Below are positions 30,662 through 38,687 of a stretch of 64,000 nt of DNA, piece by piece. The stretch spans positions 124,001 to 188,000 of the forward strand of contig NZ_FOUG01000003.1 in the NCBI RefSeq assembly GCF_900114785.1, written 5' to 3'. The stretch's first letter is position 1, and each line of letters starts with the position of its first letter. A program made the translations under genes and the position numbers. The notes beneath the pieces were generated by a model. It searched no databases. It was not told where the DNA came from and was given only the letters and a program-made list of their open reading frames with translations. Source of the stretch: Variovorax sp. OV329. GTDB lineage: Bacteria > Pseudomonadota > Gammaproteobacteria > Burkholderiales > Burkholderiaceae_C.

Positions 30662-31875
30662 CGCGCGGTCTCCGCCTGTACCAGGAGCAGGTCGCCCTCG
30701 CCACGGGCCTGGTAGCCGCGCGGCGCGAGCTGGCCGGACACGCGGGAGAGTTCCTCGGCCGACAGGTTCAACCCGCGCAGGCGCAACTGGCCGGCGCTGT
30801 AGTCGATGGCGCTCGGAATGCGTCCGGGCGGCAGCACGCCACCCAACGCGCCCAGCATGGGCTCCAGGTCCAGCCGCGCGACGCCGCCGGTCGACTGCTG
30901 GAGCGCAGCCACCTCGCGCTGCATCTGCACCGGCGCGTCGACCACCAGCTTCACCGATGGGAAGGTCTGGGTGAGGATGGACTGCACGGCGGTGCGCTTG
31001 GCTTCCAGGCTGCGGCGCTCCTTCCAGGCCCAGGCATTCAGGCCGATCAGCTGGGCCAGCACCAGCACCACGGCGCCCCAGCGGGCTGCGCGCCAGCGCG
31101 GCTCGTGACGCAGTTCCTGCCACCAGGAGGCCAGCTTCTTGCCGGCGCGAACGCGGTGGCTGCTGGCCAGGTCGAACTGCGCCAGGTCCCAGGGGCCGCG
31201 CGCGGCCTGCAGCCAGCGCTCGGCTTGCTGCAGGAGTGGCAGGCGCACGCCCAGCAGCTGCTCGGCCTGCGCCGCCACCGCGGGTTCGCCGCTGGCCACG
31301 ATGGTGTCGATGGGCGCATGCACGGCAGCCGCGAGGTTGGACGGATTCAGCGGCAGGGTGAGCACGCCGTTGGCATCGCAGGTGGTGACCAGTGGCGCCT
31401 GCGACTCGCCGGTGACATAGAGCAGGGCTGGTGCGCCGTCGGGCTGGGGTGCGAACTCGGGCACGATGCGCGTCACGCGGCGGCCGCTGTTTTCCAGCGC
31501 CTGCACGGCATCGCGCAGCGCGGGGCGGTTGCACACCGCCACCCAGATCGGCTCGCCGGCCTTGGCGCCGGGCTCCAGCGCGAAATGCACGGTGTCGGTA
31601 TCGTCGAGCAGGCGCTCTTCCAGCAAGCCTTCGAGTACGGAGCGCAGGCGTGCGCCGCTGCTCTGGCTGCCGGGCGGCAGCGTCAGGCTGTGCCAGGAAA
31701 GCGCGGTGCCCGGCACCAGCAGGGTGACTTCGTTGCCCGAGGGCAGCAGCGCCAGCGGCGCGCTGCCGTGTTCGGCCACGGCGATGCCGTCTTCGCTGGC
31801 TCGCACCCAGCCGTATTCAGCCCCGGCAGCGGCTGCGGCCGGATTGAACGGGGGCGAGACAATCAGCAGGGGCAT
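30658..31875 (-). CDS. gspL: Type II secretion protein GspL
   Basis: A 405-residue assembly-platform protein with a cytoplasmic actin-like domain (about 1-245, contacts GspE), a single helix near residue 265 (WGAVVLVLAQLIGLNAWAW) and a periplasmic domain that binds GspM. It is encoded between gspK and gspM. A 134-base gap separates it from gspK upstream, the only real gap in this operon; it holds an interspersed element (31930-31958), so gspL may have some independent transcription. Confidence 0.9.
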   Translation of the reverse strand: MPLLIVSPPFNPAAAAAGAEYGWVRASEDGIAVAEHGSAPLALLPSGNEVTLLVPGTALSWHSLTLPPGSQSSGARLRSVLEGLLEERLLDDTDTVHFALEPGAKAGEPIWVAVCNRPALRDAVQALENSGRRVTRIVPEFAPQPDGAPALLYVTGESQAPLVTTCDANGVLTLPLNPSNLAAAVHAPIDTIVASGEPAVAAQAEQLLGVRLPLLQQAERWLQAARGPWDLAQFDLASSHRVRAGKKLASWWQELRHEPRWRAARWGAVVLVLAQLIGLNAWAWKERRSLEAKRTAVQSILTQTFPSVKLVVDAPVQMQREVAALQQSTGGVARLDLEPMLGALGGVLPPGRIPSAIDYSAGQLRLRGLNLSAEELSRVSGQLAPRGYQARGEGDLLLVQAETAR

Positions 31876-31929
31876 TTGGAGACGGCGACAGGGCCGGCCA
31901 TTGTAGGTGGCGCGTATGCAACACGCTAC

Positions 31930-31958
31930 AGAATTGATAGCTAGTTCGGTAGCTACCG
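31930..31958. repeat. TAGCTA-containing intergenic element between gspK and gspL
   Basis: The sequence around AATTGATAGCTAGTTCGG then TAGCTACC holds two palindromic TAGCTA blocks. It resembles, from memory, short AT-rich intergenic repeats of the ATTGATAGCTA type common in Comamonadaceae genomes. It sits in the 134-base gap 31876-32009. Confidence 0.35.
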
Positions 31959-32009
31959 TCAGGGTTCTCGCGCAACTATGTCAGCCTTGTATGACCAGGG
32001 AGCCCCGAC

Positions 32010-33122
32010 TCAGGGTTTGTTGGGGGGAGGCGTGGCGCCGACGCCACGGTCGCGCCACACGATCGTGAGCTGGGCGCCGTCGCGCTTGAGCAGCGAATGC
32101 TCCTGCACCCAGATGCGGTCCAGCCGCAGGCGAGCGATCACTTCGAAGTAGCTCGTGCTGACATTGAGCTGTGTCAGATCCAGTGAGGCGTTGCTCTCCG
32201 GGATGAAGCGCTTGGCCTCGTCCAGGGTGGGGAAGAAGCGGGCAGTGCGTTGCAGCACCAGTCGCTTGGCGCTGGCCAGGTCCAGCGAAGGAACGGCGGC
32301 CGCCAGCACTTCTGCGCTGGCGGTGTTGATGTTGACCGTGGTGGGCACAGGGAGGATGACGACGTAGGGTTCGAGTGCCGCCACCGTCTGCGGCGACAGG
32401 CCCAGCCACACCAGTTGCGACACCTGCTGCGGCATGAACGGGGCATTGCTGCTTTCGCTGCCCGTGGCGTCGCCGTCGCTGGCGCCGGTGCCGGTGCCGG
32501 TGCCGGAGCCACTGCCGGAGGAGGCGCCGCCGGTCGTCGTCCCGCCCGTCCCGGTGCCCGTGCCCGTGCCCGTGCCGGGCGCCGCAGCCGGTGTCAGCCC
32601 CGCCCCGGCACGCTGCAGGTTGGCCATGAGCAGGGCCACCTCCTGCCCAGGCAGGTTGAGCAGCTGGAACAACTTGGTGAAGGAGGCCACGGCCGTCTCC
32701 ACTTGTTTGCCGCCCACCACCAGGTTGCTCACGTTGAGCTTGGACTGGGCATCGACGATGCGCCCCGACATGAAGGCATCGGGCAGGCCCTCGATGGCAT
32801 CGGAGGCAATGTTCTTCTCGGCCGCCAGGAAGGTGGTCAGGCGCGCTTCCTCCAGCGGAATCGCCCATGGCTCGGCGAGGTGGTCGGCGCCGCCGGCGCG
32901 GCTGTCTTCGCGCAGGATCAGCCGGGCCCAGTCGAGCGCACCGGCCAGTACCCACTCGGATTGCACGCGGGTGCGCTCTGCGGCCTCGACCTCGACCGAG
33001 CGCCACTGCCGCCACATCGCCGCCGCCGCCAGCGTGGCGACCAGCGTGACGGTGAGCATCGCCGCCAGCAGTGCCGCGCCGCGTTCACCGCGGCCAGGGA
33101 TGGAAGACATCCGGCGCCTCAT
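32010..33122 (-). CDS. gspK: Type II secretion minor pseudopilin GspK
   Basis: The large tip pseudopilin, 370 residues. The prepilin site is ERG|AALLAAMLTVTLVATLAAAAMW, lacking the usual Glu5 as is typical of GspK. The alpha domain and the C-terminal DLTQLNVSTSYFEV segment are recognisable. Odd feature: residues about 183-222 are an almost pure Gly/Thr/Ser stretch encoded by hexanucleotide repeats (32483-32577), probably a flexible loop. The ATG at 33122 overlaps the gspJ stop (ATGA); a second Met four codons in is also possible. Confidence 0.9.
   Translation of the reverse strand: MRRRMSSIPGRGERGAALLAAMLTVTLVATLAAAAMWRQWRSVEVEAAERTRVQSEWVLAGALDWARLILREDSRAGGADHLAEPWAIPLEEARLTTFLAAEKNIASDAIEGLPDAFMSGRIVDAQSKLNVSNLVVGGKQVETAVASFTKLFQLLNLPGQEVALLMANLQRAGAGLTPAAAPGTGTGTGTGTGGTTTGGASSGSGSGTGTGTGASDGDATGSESSNAPFMPQQVSQLVWLGLSPQTVAALEPYVVILPVPTTVNINTASAEVLAAAVPSLDLASAKRLVLQRTARFFPTLDEAKRFIPESNASLDLTQLNVSTSYFEVIARLRLDRIWVQEHSLLKRDGAQLTIVWRDRGVGATPPPNKP
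32483..32577. repeat. Hexanucleotide microsatellites inside gspK
   Basis: Two short tandem arrays of a six-base unit, GGTGCC-type at about 32483-32508 and CCCGTG-type at about 32550-32577. On the coding strand they give alternating Gly-Thr. Six-base units keep the frame, so copy-number change would lengthen or shorten the loop without breaking the gene. Confidence 0.7.
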
Positions 33123-33811
33123 GACTTGGCCTGCGTGAGGGTGGGGCGCACCCAGTCGATGGACAGCGTCCCCGACAGCGCCGGGCCGGGCGCCAGATCC
33201 AGCAGCAGGCGCACGCCGGCCGGCAGCGACTCGTTGGCACCCAGTGCTTCGGCCGGCACCGCGGGGGTCCACAGGTCGTTGCGGAAGTACAGCAACTGCC
33301 AATTGGTGACCGGCATCAGCACGACCTCGCTGCCCGCCTGGCTCGCGCCGCCCGGTGCGCTGGAGCCGCCACCGCCGTCGCCCGCCCACGCGGCCGCCTG
33401 CTGCCAGGCCTGCTGCCAGTCCGAGCGCAGGAACAAGGGCGGCGATTGCCAGCGGTACCAGCGGATGACGCCGTCCGCGCCGGTGCGCAAGGTCCAGGCC
33501 ACCACCGTGATCGAGGGGAGGTCCCCGGCGGTGCTCTTGCGCGTCAGCCGCAGCGAGCGGCCGGTCCAGTCGATGGCGCGGGTGGGCTGCATCGAGACCG
33601 CGTTGTCCAGGTCGCTGTTCCATTGGGCCAGCGCGCTTTGCAGCGTCAGCACCGCGTCGGCCCGGTCGCGCATCTGCTCCTGCGCGCGTGCCATGCCGTC
33701 GATGCCGCGCCAGCTGACCACCGCCAGCACGGCCAGGATGGCGATCGCCACCAGCAACTCGATCAGCGTGAAGCCGCGAGAGGCGGCTTGGGCGTGACGG
33801 GCGCTGCGCAT
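33119..33811 (-). CDS. gspJ: Type II secretion minor pseudopilin GspJ
   Basis: 230 residues; the prepilin leader ends in SRG|FTLIELLVAIAILAVLAVV, with Glu at +5. GspJ forms the pseudopilus tip with GspI and GspK. A Gly/Ser-rich insertion (GDGGGGSSAPGG) lies in the globular part near residue 150. Start and stop overlap or abut gspI and gspK, so translation is coupled along the operon. Confidence 0.92.
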   Translation of the reverse strand: MRSARHAQAASRGFTLIELLVAIAILAVLAVVSWRGIDGMARAQEQMRDRADAVLTLQSALAQWNSDLDNAVSMQPTRAIDWTGRSLRLTRKSTAGDLPSITVVAWTLRTGADGVIRWYRWQSPPLFLRSDWQQAWQQAAAWAGDGGGGSSAPGGASQAGSEVVLMPVTNWQLLYFRNDLWTPAVPAEALGANESLPAGVRLLLDLAPGPALSGTLSIDWVRPTLTQAKS

Positions 33812-34182
33812 CAGTAGCGCCCCACCACGGTCGACAGGCGCAGGATGGGCGCCTCTTCTAGAGTGCGCACCTGCACGTCCACGCGCCGGAAGTTGGGGTT
33901 GAGCGTGGCCGTGGTCGAGACCGTGACGTTGAAGGAGATGTTGGCCTGCACGCAGACCATGCCCGCGTCGCCCACGGGCGGCATCTGGCGCGCCAGGCGG
34001 GCCTTGATCAGTTCGTTCTCGGCGCAGATCTGGCCCAGCAGCAGGTCGGTCTCGCGCTGCGAATTGCGCACCAGCGCCGTCGTGGCCTGTGTGCCCGCTG
34101 CCAGCGCAATGGCCACGATGCCCAGCGCGACCAGCACCTCGATCAGCGTGAAGCCGCGCGCGCGGCCCGGCCGGCGCCTCAT
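33811..34182 (-). CDS. gspI: Type II secretion minor pseudopilin GspI
   Basis: 123 residues, normal length. The leader MRRRPGRARG|FTLIEVLVALGIVAIALA is a canonical type IV prepilin peptidase site. It initiates the pseudopilus tip. The ATG at 34182 overlaps the gspH stop by four bases; its stop shares a base with the gspJ start. Confidence 0.92.
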   Translation of the reverse strand: MRRRPGRARGFTLIEVLVALGIVAIALAAGTQATTALVRNSQRETDLLLGQICAENELIKARLARQMPPVGDAGMVCVQANISFNVTVSTTATLNPNFRRVDVQVRTLEEAPILRLSTVVGRY

Positions 34183-34685
34183 GGCGTGCTCACGGCGAAG
34201 GGGCGCAGGCCGTCGGTGGAGACCAGCAGGCTGCGCCCGGGCACGCTCTCGGCGGCAATGGCGACCTGCTGCGCGGCGATGATGGGCTCGGGCCCCAGCT
34301 GGATGGCGTTCACCTGCACGCCGTTGGCCACCATGCCCTGCACGTGGATGCCGGCGGCCATCCATTGCGTGGGCAACGCCCCCGGGTCGGTGCCGTCGAA
34401 GACGAATCCGCCTTGCTCGCTGAGGTGCCAGCGCACCGGCACCCCGCTGGCCCGCGACTGGGCGCGTGCCGATTCGAACAGGGCCGCCAGGCGCTCGGCC
34501 TCGCGGTCCAGCACCGCCTGGCCCGTGTCGCGGATGGCGAAGCTCACGCCGGCCATCGCCATGCCGATGATGGCGAGCACCACCAGCAGTTCGACCAGCG
34601 TGAAGCCGGGGGCGCGCGCGGCACGGCGGCCGCGCAGGAAATGCTGCTGCAACCCTCGCTTATTGCCAGCTGCCGACGTCGGCAT
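34179..34685 (-). CDS. gspH: Type II secretion minor pseudopilin GspH
   Basis: About 168 residues with the prepilin motif APG|FTLVELLVVLAIIGMAMAG preceded by a long basic leader. The start is uncertain: ATG 34685 overlaps gspG by 26 bases, GTG 34697 is upstream, and TTG 34652 lies just after the gspG stop with a close GAGGG. The product joins the pseudopilus below the I-J-K tip. Confidence 0.88.
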   Translation of the reverse strand: MPTSAAGNKRGLQQHFLRGRRAARAPGFTLVELLVVLAIIGMAMAGVSFAIRDTGQAVLDREAERLAALFESARAQSRASGVPVRWHLSEQGGFVFDGTDPGALPTQWMAAGIHVQGMVANGVQVNAIQLGPEPIIAAQQVAIAAESVPGRSLLVSTDGLRPFAVSTP

Positions 34686-35100
34686 TCTTGCCTTCACCGC
34701 CCGGCTGGCCGTCCGCGCCGAACGAAAACACGTCGATCTCGCCCTTCACGCCGGGGTTGAGGTACTGGTAGGGCTGGCCCCAGGGGTCCTTGGGCAGCTT
34801 CTCGACGTAAGGCTTCCAGTTGGGAGCGGCCGGGCCCGTGGTGGGCCGCGTGAGCAGTGCCTGCAGGCCTTGCTCCGAGGTGGGGTAGCGCTGGTTGTCC
34901 AGGCGGTAGAGCTTGAGCGCCTGCATGAGGTTGTTGACGTCGGTGCGGGCCGCGGTGACGCGGGCATCGTCGGCGCGCTCGATCACGTTGGGCACGATCA
35001 GCGCGGCCAGCACGCCGATGATCACCAGCACCACCATCAGTTCGATCAGGGTGAAGGCGCGCTGCAGGTGTTGACGCGAACGGGTGGCAAATCGCTTCAT
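34660..35100 (-). CDS. gspG: Type II secretion major pseudopilin GspG
   Basis: The major pseudopilin, 146 residues. The helix FTLIELMVVLVIIGVLAALI, the conserved WGQPYQYLNPG segment and the calcium-loop-like FSFGADGQPGGEGKNADVG are clear. Unusual: the residue before the cleavage point is Ala (LQRA|FTLIE), while Gly is nearly invariant at -1, and the three minor pseudopilins H, I and J here have Gly. First gene of the minus-strand operon, 79 bases from the divergent gspC. Confidence 0.93.
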   Translation of the reverse strand: MKRFATRSRQHLQRAFTLIELMVVLVIIGVLAALIVPNVIERADDARVTAARTDVNNLMQALKLYRLDNQRYPTSEQGLQALLTRPTTGPAAPNWKPYVEKLPKDPWGQPYQYLNPGVKGEIDVFSFGADGQPGGEGKNADVGSWQ

Positions 35101-35179
35101 GGGGTGGGGGAGGAGGGAACGAGGAAATGGCGCCGCCGTTCGTTCGGCAGGCCGGTTCGCTGAATCATAATCCCGCCTC
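35101..35179. promoter_or_regulatory. Divergent gspG / gspC promoter region
   Basis: 79 bases between the divergently read secretion genes; it must drive gspG onward (minus) and gspC (plus). It includes the less GC-rich GAATCATAATCCCGCC next to gspC. No clear palindrome seen. Confidence 0.4.
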
Positions 35180-35707
35180 ATGTCAGCAATTCTTGACACT
35201 TCGCCGCGCTGGCCCGCGGCCCTGGGGACCACCGTCGTGTGGGCGCTGGCCGCTGCCAGCGTGATCTTCTGGGGCCTCCGCCTGGCGGCGCCGCCCGAGT
35301 CGGCCGCGCCCCCGGCGCTGGTCGCGCCGCCCGTGGCGGTGGACCCGGCGGAAGTGGCCAAGGCCTTCGGTGCCACCACGGTCCAGGCAACCCTGACGCC
35401 CGACGCCGGCAATCGCTTCGTGCTGATGGGCGTGATTGCCGATGGCGACCAGCGTGGCGCTGCCCTGGTGGCGGTGGACGGCAAGCCGCCGCGGCCGTAC
35501 CGCGTGGGCCAGCAGGTGGGCGACGGCTACGTGCTGCAGTCGGTGGACGTGCGTGCGGCCCGGCTGGGCGCCGGCCCCGACACCCCGACCCTGCTGACCA
35601 TTCAGATGCCCAAGCCGGCGTCCGCGACCGGTGTCATGACCGCATCGCAGCGCGCCGCAGCCGCCGGCGGCAGCCCGCGCTTCGCGCCGGTGACGGCGCC
35701 GCGCTGA
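35180..35707 (+). CDS. gspC: Type II secretion protein GspC
   Basis: 175 residues: a helix at about 15-36 (LGTTVVWALAAASVIFWGLRL), a Pro/Ala linker and the homology region (FVLMGVIADGDQRGAALVAVDGKPPRPYRVGQ) that contacts the GspD N0 domain. It lacks the C-terminal PDZ or coiled-coil domain of enterobacterial GspC, as is usual in this group. Divergent from gspG; convergent with ilvA. Confidence 0.9.
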   Translation: MSAILDTSPRWPAALGTTVVWALAAASVIFWGLRLAAPPESAAPPALVAPPVAVDPAEVAKAFGATTVQATLTPDAGNRFVLMGVIADGDQRGAALVAVDGKPPRPYRVGQQVGDGYVLQSVDVRAARLGAGPDTPTLLTIQMPKPASATGVMTASQRAAAAGGSPRFAPVTAPR

Positions 35708-35729
35708 AGCGCGGCTCGCCGGCCTCTCT

Positions 35730-37316
35730 TCAGGCCTGCAGGAAGAGGCGATAGGCCGGGTTGGCCGTCTCTTCCACGTACGGATAGCCCAGGGTTTGGA
35801 GGAAGGCGCCGAAAGCCTGGTCGTCCGCCGCGGGCACCTGCACCCCCACCAGGATGCGGCCGTAGTCGGCGCCCTGGTTGCGGTAGTGGAAGAGGCTGAT
35901 GTTCCAGTTGGGCTTGAGCAGGCTCAGGAACTTGAGCAGCGCGCCTGGACGTTCGGGGAACACGAAGCGCAGCAGCCGCTCGTCGTGGGCCAGGCCCGTG
36001 CGCCCGCCCACCAGGTGCCGCAGATGCTCCTTGGCGAGTTCGTCGTGCGTCAGGTCGAGCGCGGCAAAGCCGTGCGAACCGAAGGTGTCCGCGATGGTCC
36101 TGGATTCGCCGCGGGTGCTCGTCGTCAGGCCGACGAACACGTGCGCCTTTTGCGCGTCGCTGATGCGGTAGTTGAACTCGGTGACGTTGCGAGAGGCGCC
36201 CGGCAGGCGGCCGACGAGCTCGCAGAAGCGCCGGAAGCTGCCGCGCTCCTCGGGGATGGTCACGGCGAACAGCGCTTCGCGCTCCTCGCCCACCTCGGCA
36301 CGCTCGGCCACGAAGCGCAGCCGGTCGAAGTTCATGTTGGCGCCGCACAGGATGGCCGCATAGGTCTCGCCGCGCGTGCCGCGCTCTTCCACGTACTGCT
36401 TGATGGCCGCCACCGCCAGCGCGCCGGCCGGCTCCACGATGCTGCGCGTGTCGATGAACACGTCCTTGATGGCCGCGCAGACCGCGTCGGTGTCCACCGA
36501 GACGAACTCGTCCACGAGCTTGCTGGCGACACGGAAGGTTTCGGCGCCCACCAGCTTGACGGCGGTGCCGTCGGAGAACAGGCCGACATCGGGCAGCGAG
36601 ACCCGCTCGTGCGCGGCGACCGACTGCATCATCGCGTCCGAGTCGTTCATCTGGACGCCGATCACGCGGATCTCGGGGCGCAGCGCCTTGATGTAGTTGG
36701 CCACGCCCGAGATGAGGCCACCGCCGCCGATGGCGACGAAGACCGCATCGAGCGGACCCTGGTGCTGGCGCAGGATCTCCATGGCGATGGTGCCCTGGCC
36801 GGCGATGACGTCCGGGTCGTCGAAGGGGTGCACGAAGGTCAGGCCGTGCTGCTGCTCGAGTTCGACCGCGTGTCCGTAGGCGTCGGAATAGCTTTCGCCG
36901 TGCAGGTGGACTTCGCCCCCCAGCGCGCGCACCGCATCGACCTTGAGTTGTGGCGTGGTCACCGGCATCACCACGACCGCCCGCACGCCCAGCTTGCGTG
37001 CGCTCAGCGCCACGCCCTGGGCGTGGTTGCCGGCCGAGGCGCAGATCACGCCGCGATCCAGTTGCTCCTGCGAGAGGTGGGCCATCTTGTTGAAGGCGCC
37101 GCGCAGCTTGAAGCTGAACACCGGCTGCTGGTCCTCGCGCTTGAGCAGCACCGTGTTGCCCAGGCGGGCACTCAGGGCGCGTGCCGGCTCCAGCGGCGAT
37201 TCGACCGCCACGTCGTAGACGCGTGCGGTGAGGATCTTCTTCAGGTAGTCGGCGGGCGTGAGGTCGGCGGCACCAGGGGCGGGTGCGGACGCGGTGGTCT
37301 TCTTGGAGGTGTTCAT
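35730..37316 (-). CDS. ilvA: Threonine dehydratase (biosynthetic)
   Basis: PLP-dependent deamination of threonine to 2-oxobutanoate, the first step of isoleucine synthesis. 528 residues, the long form with two C-terminal ACT-like regulatory domains (about 340-528) through which isoleucine feeds back. The PLP lysine is in FSFKLRGAFN (K70); the glycine loop is IGGGGLISG; SAGNHAQG is present. ATG 37316 is preferred. A strong terminator hairpin (37384-37409) lies 68 bases upstream on the same strand, so the upstream transcript is a separate small RNA or an ilvA leader that can be attenuated. Confidence 0.95.
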   Translation of the reverse strand: MNTSKKTTASAPAPGAADLTPADYLKKILTARVYDVAVESPLEPARALSARLGNTVLLKREDQQPVFSFKLRGAFNKMAHLSQEQLDRGVICASAGNHAQGVALSARKLGVRAVVVMPVTTPQLKVDAVRALGGEVHLHGESYSDAYGHAVELEQQHGLTFVHPFDDPDVIAGQGTIAMEILRQHQGPLDAVFVAIGGGGLISGVANYIKALRPEIRVIGVQMNDSDAMMQSVAAHERVSLPDVGLFSDGTAVKLVGAETFRVASKLVDEFVSVDTDAVCAAIKDVFIDTRSIVEPAGALAVAAIKQYVEERGTRGETYAAILCGANMNFDRLRFVAERAEVGEEREALFAVTIPEERGSFRRFCELVGRLPGASRNVTEFNYRISDAQKAHVFVGLTTSTRGESRTIADTFGSHGFAALDLTHDELAKEHLRHLVGGRTGLAHDERLLRFVFPERPGALLKFLSLLKPNWNISLFHYRNQGADYGRILVGVQVPAADDQAFGAFLQTLGYPYVEETANPAYRLFLQA

Positions 37317-37378
37317 GATGGCAGAGCGCCATGATACGAGCGCGCCAGTGCACGACCTGGCAGGGATGCGCTGCAAAG

Positions 37379-37466
37379 AAAAAAGCCCCGAGTCTTGCGA
37401 CTCGGGGCTAAATCCACCAATTGGGAGGGTGGAGGAGACAACTGGTGCACGTCCAAACGTGCGATG
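37379..37466 (-). ncRNA. Candidate small RNA with anti-Shine-Dalgarno loop
   Basis: About 88 bases on the minus strand, made of three hairpins. (1) 37447-37462, GCACGT/ACGTGC. (2) A 9-base-pair stem, 37415-37423 with 37439-37447 (one G-U), whose 15-base loop reads TCTCCTCCACCCTCC and can pair with Shine-Dalgarno sequences. (3) 37384-37409, an 11-base-pair terminator AGCCCCGAGTC/GACTCGGGGCT followed by six U. A good promoter stands upstream. The design recalls a betaproteobacterial family of toxic small RNAs with anti-SD loops (from memory, not searched). The alternative is an attenuator in the ilvA leader, but no Ile-rich leader peptide is visible. Confidence 0.7.
37384..37409 (-). terminator. 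Rho-independent terminator of the candidate small RNA
   Basis: Eleven perfect base pairs, AGCCCCGAGTC and GACTCGGGGCT, with a four-base loop. On the minus strand it is followed by TTTTTTC (37379-37384 read in reverse). The U-run is on the minus-strand side only. Confidence 0.9.
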
Positions 37467-37472
37467 AAATAA

Positions 37473-37500
37473 AGTATACCCCTACCTTGTTGCAATGCAA
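37473..37500 (-). promoter_or_regulatory. Sigma70-type promoter of the candidate small RNA
   Basis: Read on the minus strand: -35 TTGCAT (37495-37500), spacer of 16 bases, -10 TATACT (37473-37478), predicted start near 37466. It is the best promoter-like match in the window and it stands out in AT-richer DNA. Confidence 0.7.
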
Positions 37501-37503
37501 CAA
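37487..37503. promoter_or_regulatory. 17-base palindrome over the small-RNA -35 element
   Basis: TTGTTGCA-A-TGCAACAA is a perfect 8-1-8 inverted repeat that covers the whole -35 hexamer. It is a plausible repressor operator for the small RNA, and possibly also for the divergent OsmC gene at 37592. The regulator is unknown. Confidence 0.5.
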
Positions 37504-37591
37504 GCCTCTCGATCTTTTTGCCACATCCATCACCTTTTTCGGGCCTTTGCGCGAATGTGAAGCGCCCGTGTTCAACGGAAGTTTTCAAGAC

Positions 37592-38041
37592 ATGGAATGC
37601 ACTGTCAGCTGGACCGGCGCAGCAGGAACCAATTCGCCCATGGGCTTCGTGGCGGAAACGGGTAGCGGGCACGTGCTGGTCATGGACGGCGCCCCGGATC
37701 CGGCGCGTCCTGAAAACGGTGGCCGCAACCTGGCGCCGCGTCCGATGGAAACCGTGCTGGCAGGCGCCGGCGGGTGCACGGCCTATGACGTGGTCCTGAT
37801 CCTCAAGCGCGGCCGTCATCAAGTGGAGCGCTGCAGTGTCAAGGTGACCAGCGAACGGGCGGAAAAGGATCCGAAGGTCTTCACCAAGATCCACCTTCAC
37901 TTCACAGTCGCGGGCAAGGGCGTGCCGGCCCCGGCCGTGGAGCGGGCCATTCAGCTGAGCCACGAAACCTATTGCTCGGCGACCATCATGTTGGCCAAGA
38001 CGGCCGAAATCACGACAAGTTACGAGCTGATCGAAGCCTGA
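37592..38041 (+). CDS. OsmC-family peroxiredoxin-like protein
   Basis: 149 residues with the two conserved cysteines of OsmC/Ohr-type thiol peroxidases, C62 in AGAGGCTAYDVV and C128 in SHETYCSATIM. It would reduce organic hydroperoxides in the cytoplasm, though OsmC subfamilies differ in substrate. ATG 37592 is chosen; GTG 37568 is an alternative giving eight extra residues. Divergent from the small RNA, convergent with coq7. Confidence 0.88.
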   Translation: MECTVSWTGAAGTNSPMGFVAETGSGHVLVMDGAPDPARPENGGRNLAPRPMETVLAGAGGCTAYDVVLILKRGRHQVERCSVKVTSERAEKDPKVFTKIHLHFTVAGKGVPAPAVERAIQLSHETYCSATIMLAKTAEITTSYELIEA

Positions 38042-38057
38042 TCGTCTTCATTGCCGG

Positions 38058-38687
38058 CTAGATGCGATGGGCGACGGTGGTCATCACCCGTGCGGCCATG
38101 CGCATCAGCGCCTTGGCCGGCGGGGGTAATTCGGCAGCGCCGGCATGCACCGCGTCGGCCGCATGGCGGGCCTCGTCCAGCTTCATTTGCTCGACGATCG
38201 CCCGGGAAGAATGATCCGGCGGCGGCAACCGGTCCAGGTGGCTGTCCAGGTGGGCTTCCACCTGTCGCTCGGTCTCGGCGACGAAACCCAGGCTCAAGGG
38301 GTCGCCCAGGCGCCCGGCTACGAGACCCAGCCCGAAGGCGCCCGCGTACCACAGCGGGTTCAGCAAGGAGGGGCTGGAGCCGAGTTCCTTCAGGCGCAAG
38401 CGCGTCCAGGCCAGGTGGTCCGTCTCCTCGCGGGAGGCTTCCAGGAAATGCTCCCGCAGGGCGGGATCCCGTGTCGTCACTGCCTGCGCGGCATAGAGCG
38501 CCTGCGCGCACACCTCCCCCACGTGATTGACCCGCATCAGCGCGCCGGCCTGTCGGCGCTGGGCCTCGCTCATGGGGCCGTCCAGCGCCGCAGGCCTCGG
38601 GGTCTCGCGGGTCGCGGCCGGATGGGCGAAGACGGTGCGCAACGCGTCGTCCGCGAGCGCAATATAGGAATCGATCGACCGTGTCAT
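38058..38687 (-). CDS. coq7: Demethoxyubiquinone hydroxylase Coq7
   Basis: A di-iron monooxygenase hydroxylating 2-polyprenyl-3-methyl-6-methoxy-1,4-benzoquinone in ubiquinone synthesis, on the inner membrane. 209 residues. Carboxylate ligands are visible as the paired motifs [10 protein letters not shown] and DEARHAADA, with an earlier [15 protein letters not shown] 38687 chosen on the conserved start region. Ends 16 bases from the convergent OsmC stop. Confidence 0.92.
   Translation of the reverse strand: MTRSIDSYIALADDALRTVFAHPAATRETPRPAALDGPMSEAQRRQAGALMRVNHVGEVCAQALYAAQAVTTRDPALREHFLEASREETDHLAWTRLRLKELGSSPSLLNPLWYAGAFGLGLVAGRLGDPLSLGFVAETERQVEAHLDSHLDRLPPPDHSSRAIVEQMKLDEARHAADAVHAGAAELPPPAKALMRMAARVMTTVAHRI

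Noticed and set aside
32010..33623. Longer version of gspK starting upstream of 33122
   Set aside because: The added residues lie in another frame's gspJ coding region and would bury the prepilin leader.
37384..37466. Classical ilvA attenuator with leader peptide
   Set aside because: No short reading frame with Ile, Val or Leu codon runs precedes the terminator; kept only as an alternative to a free small RNA.
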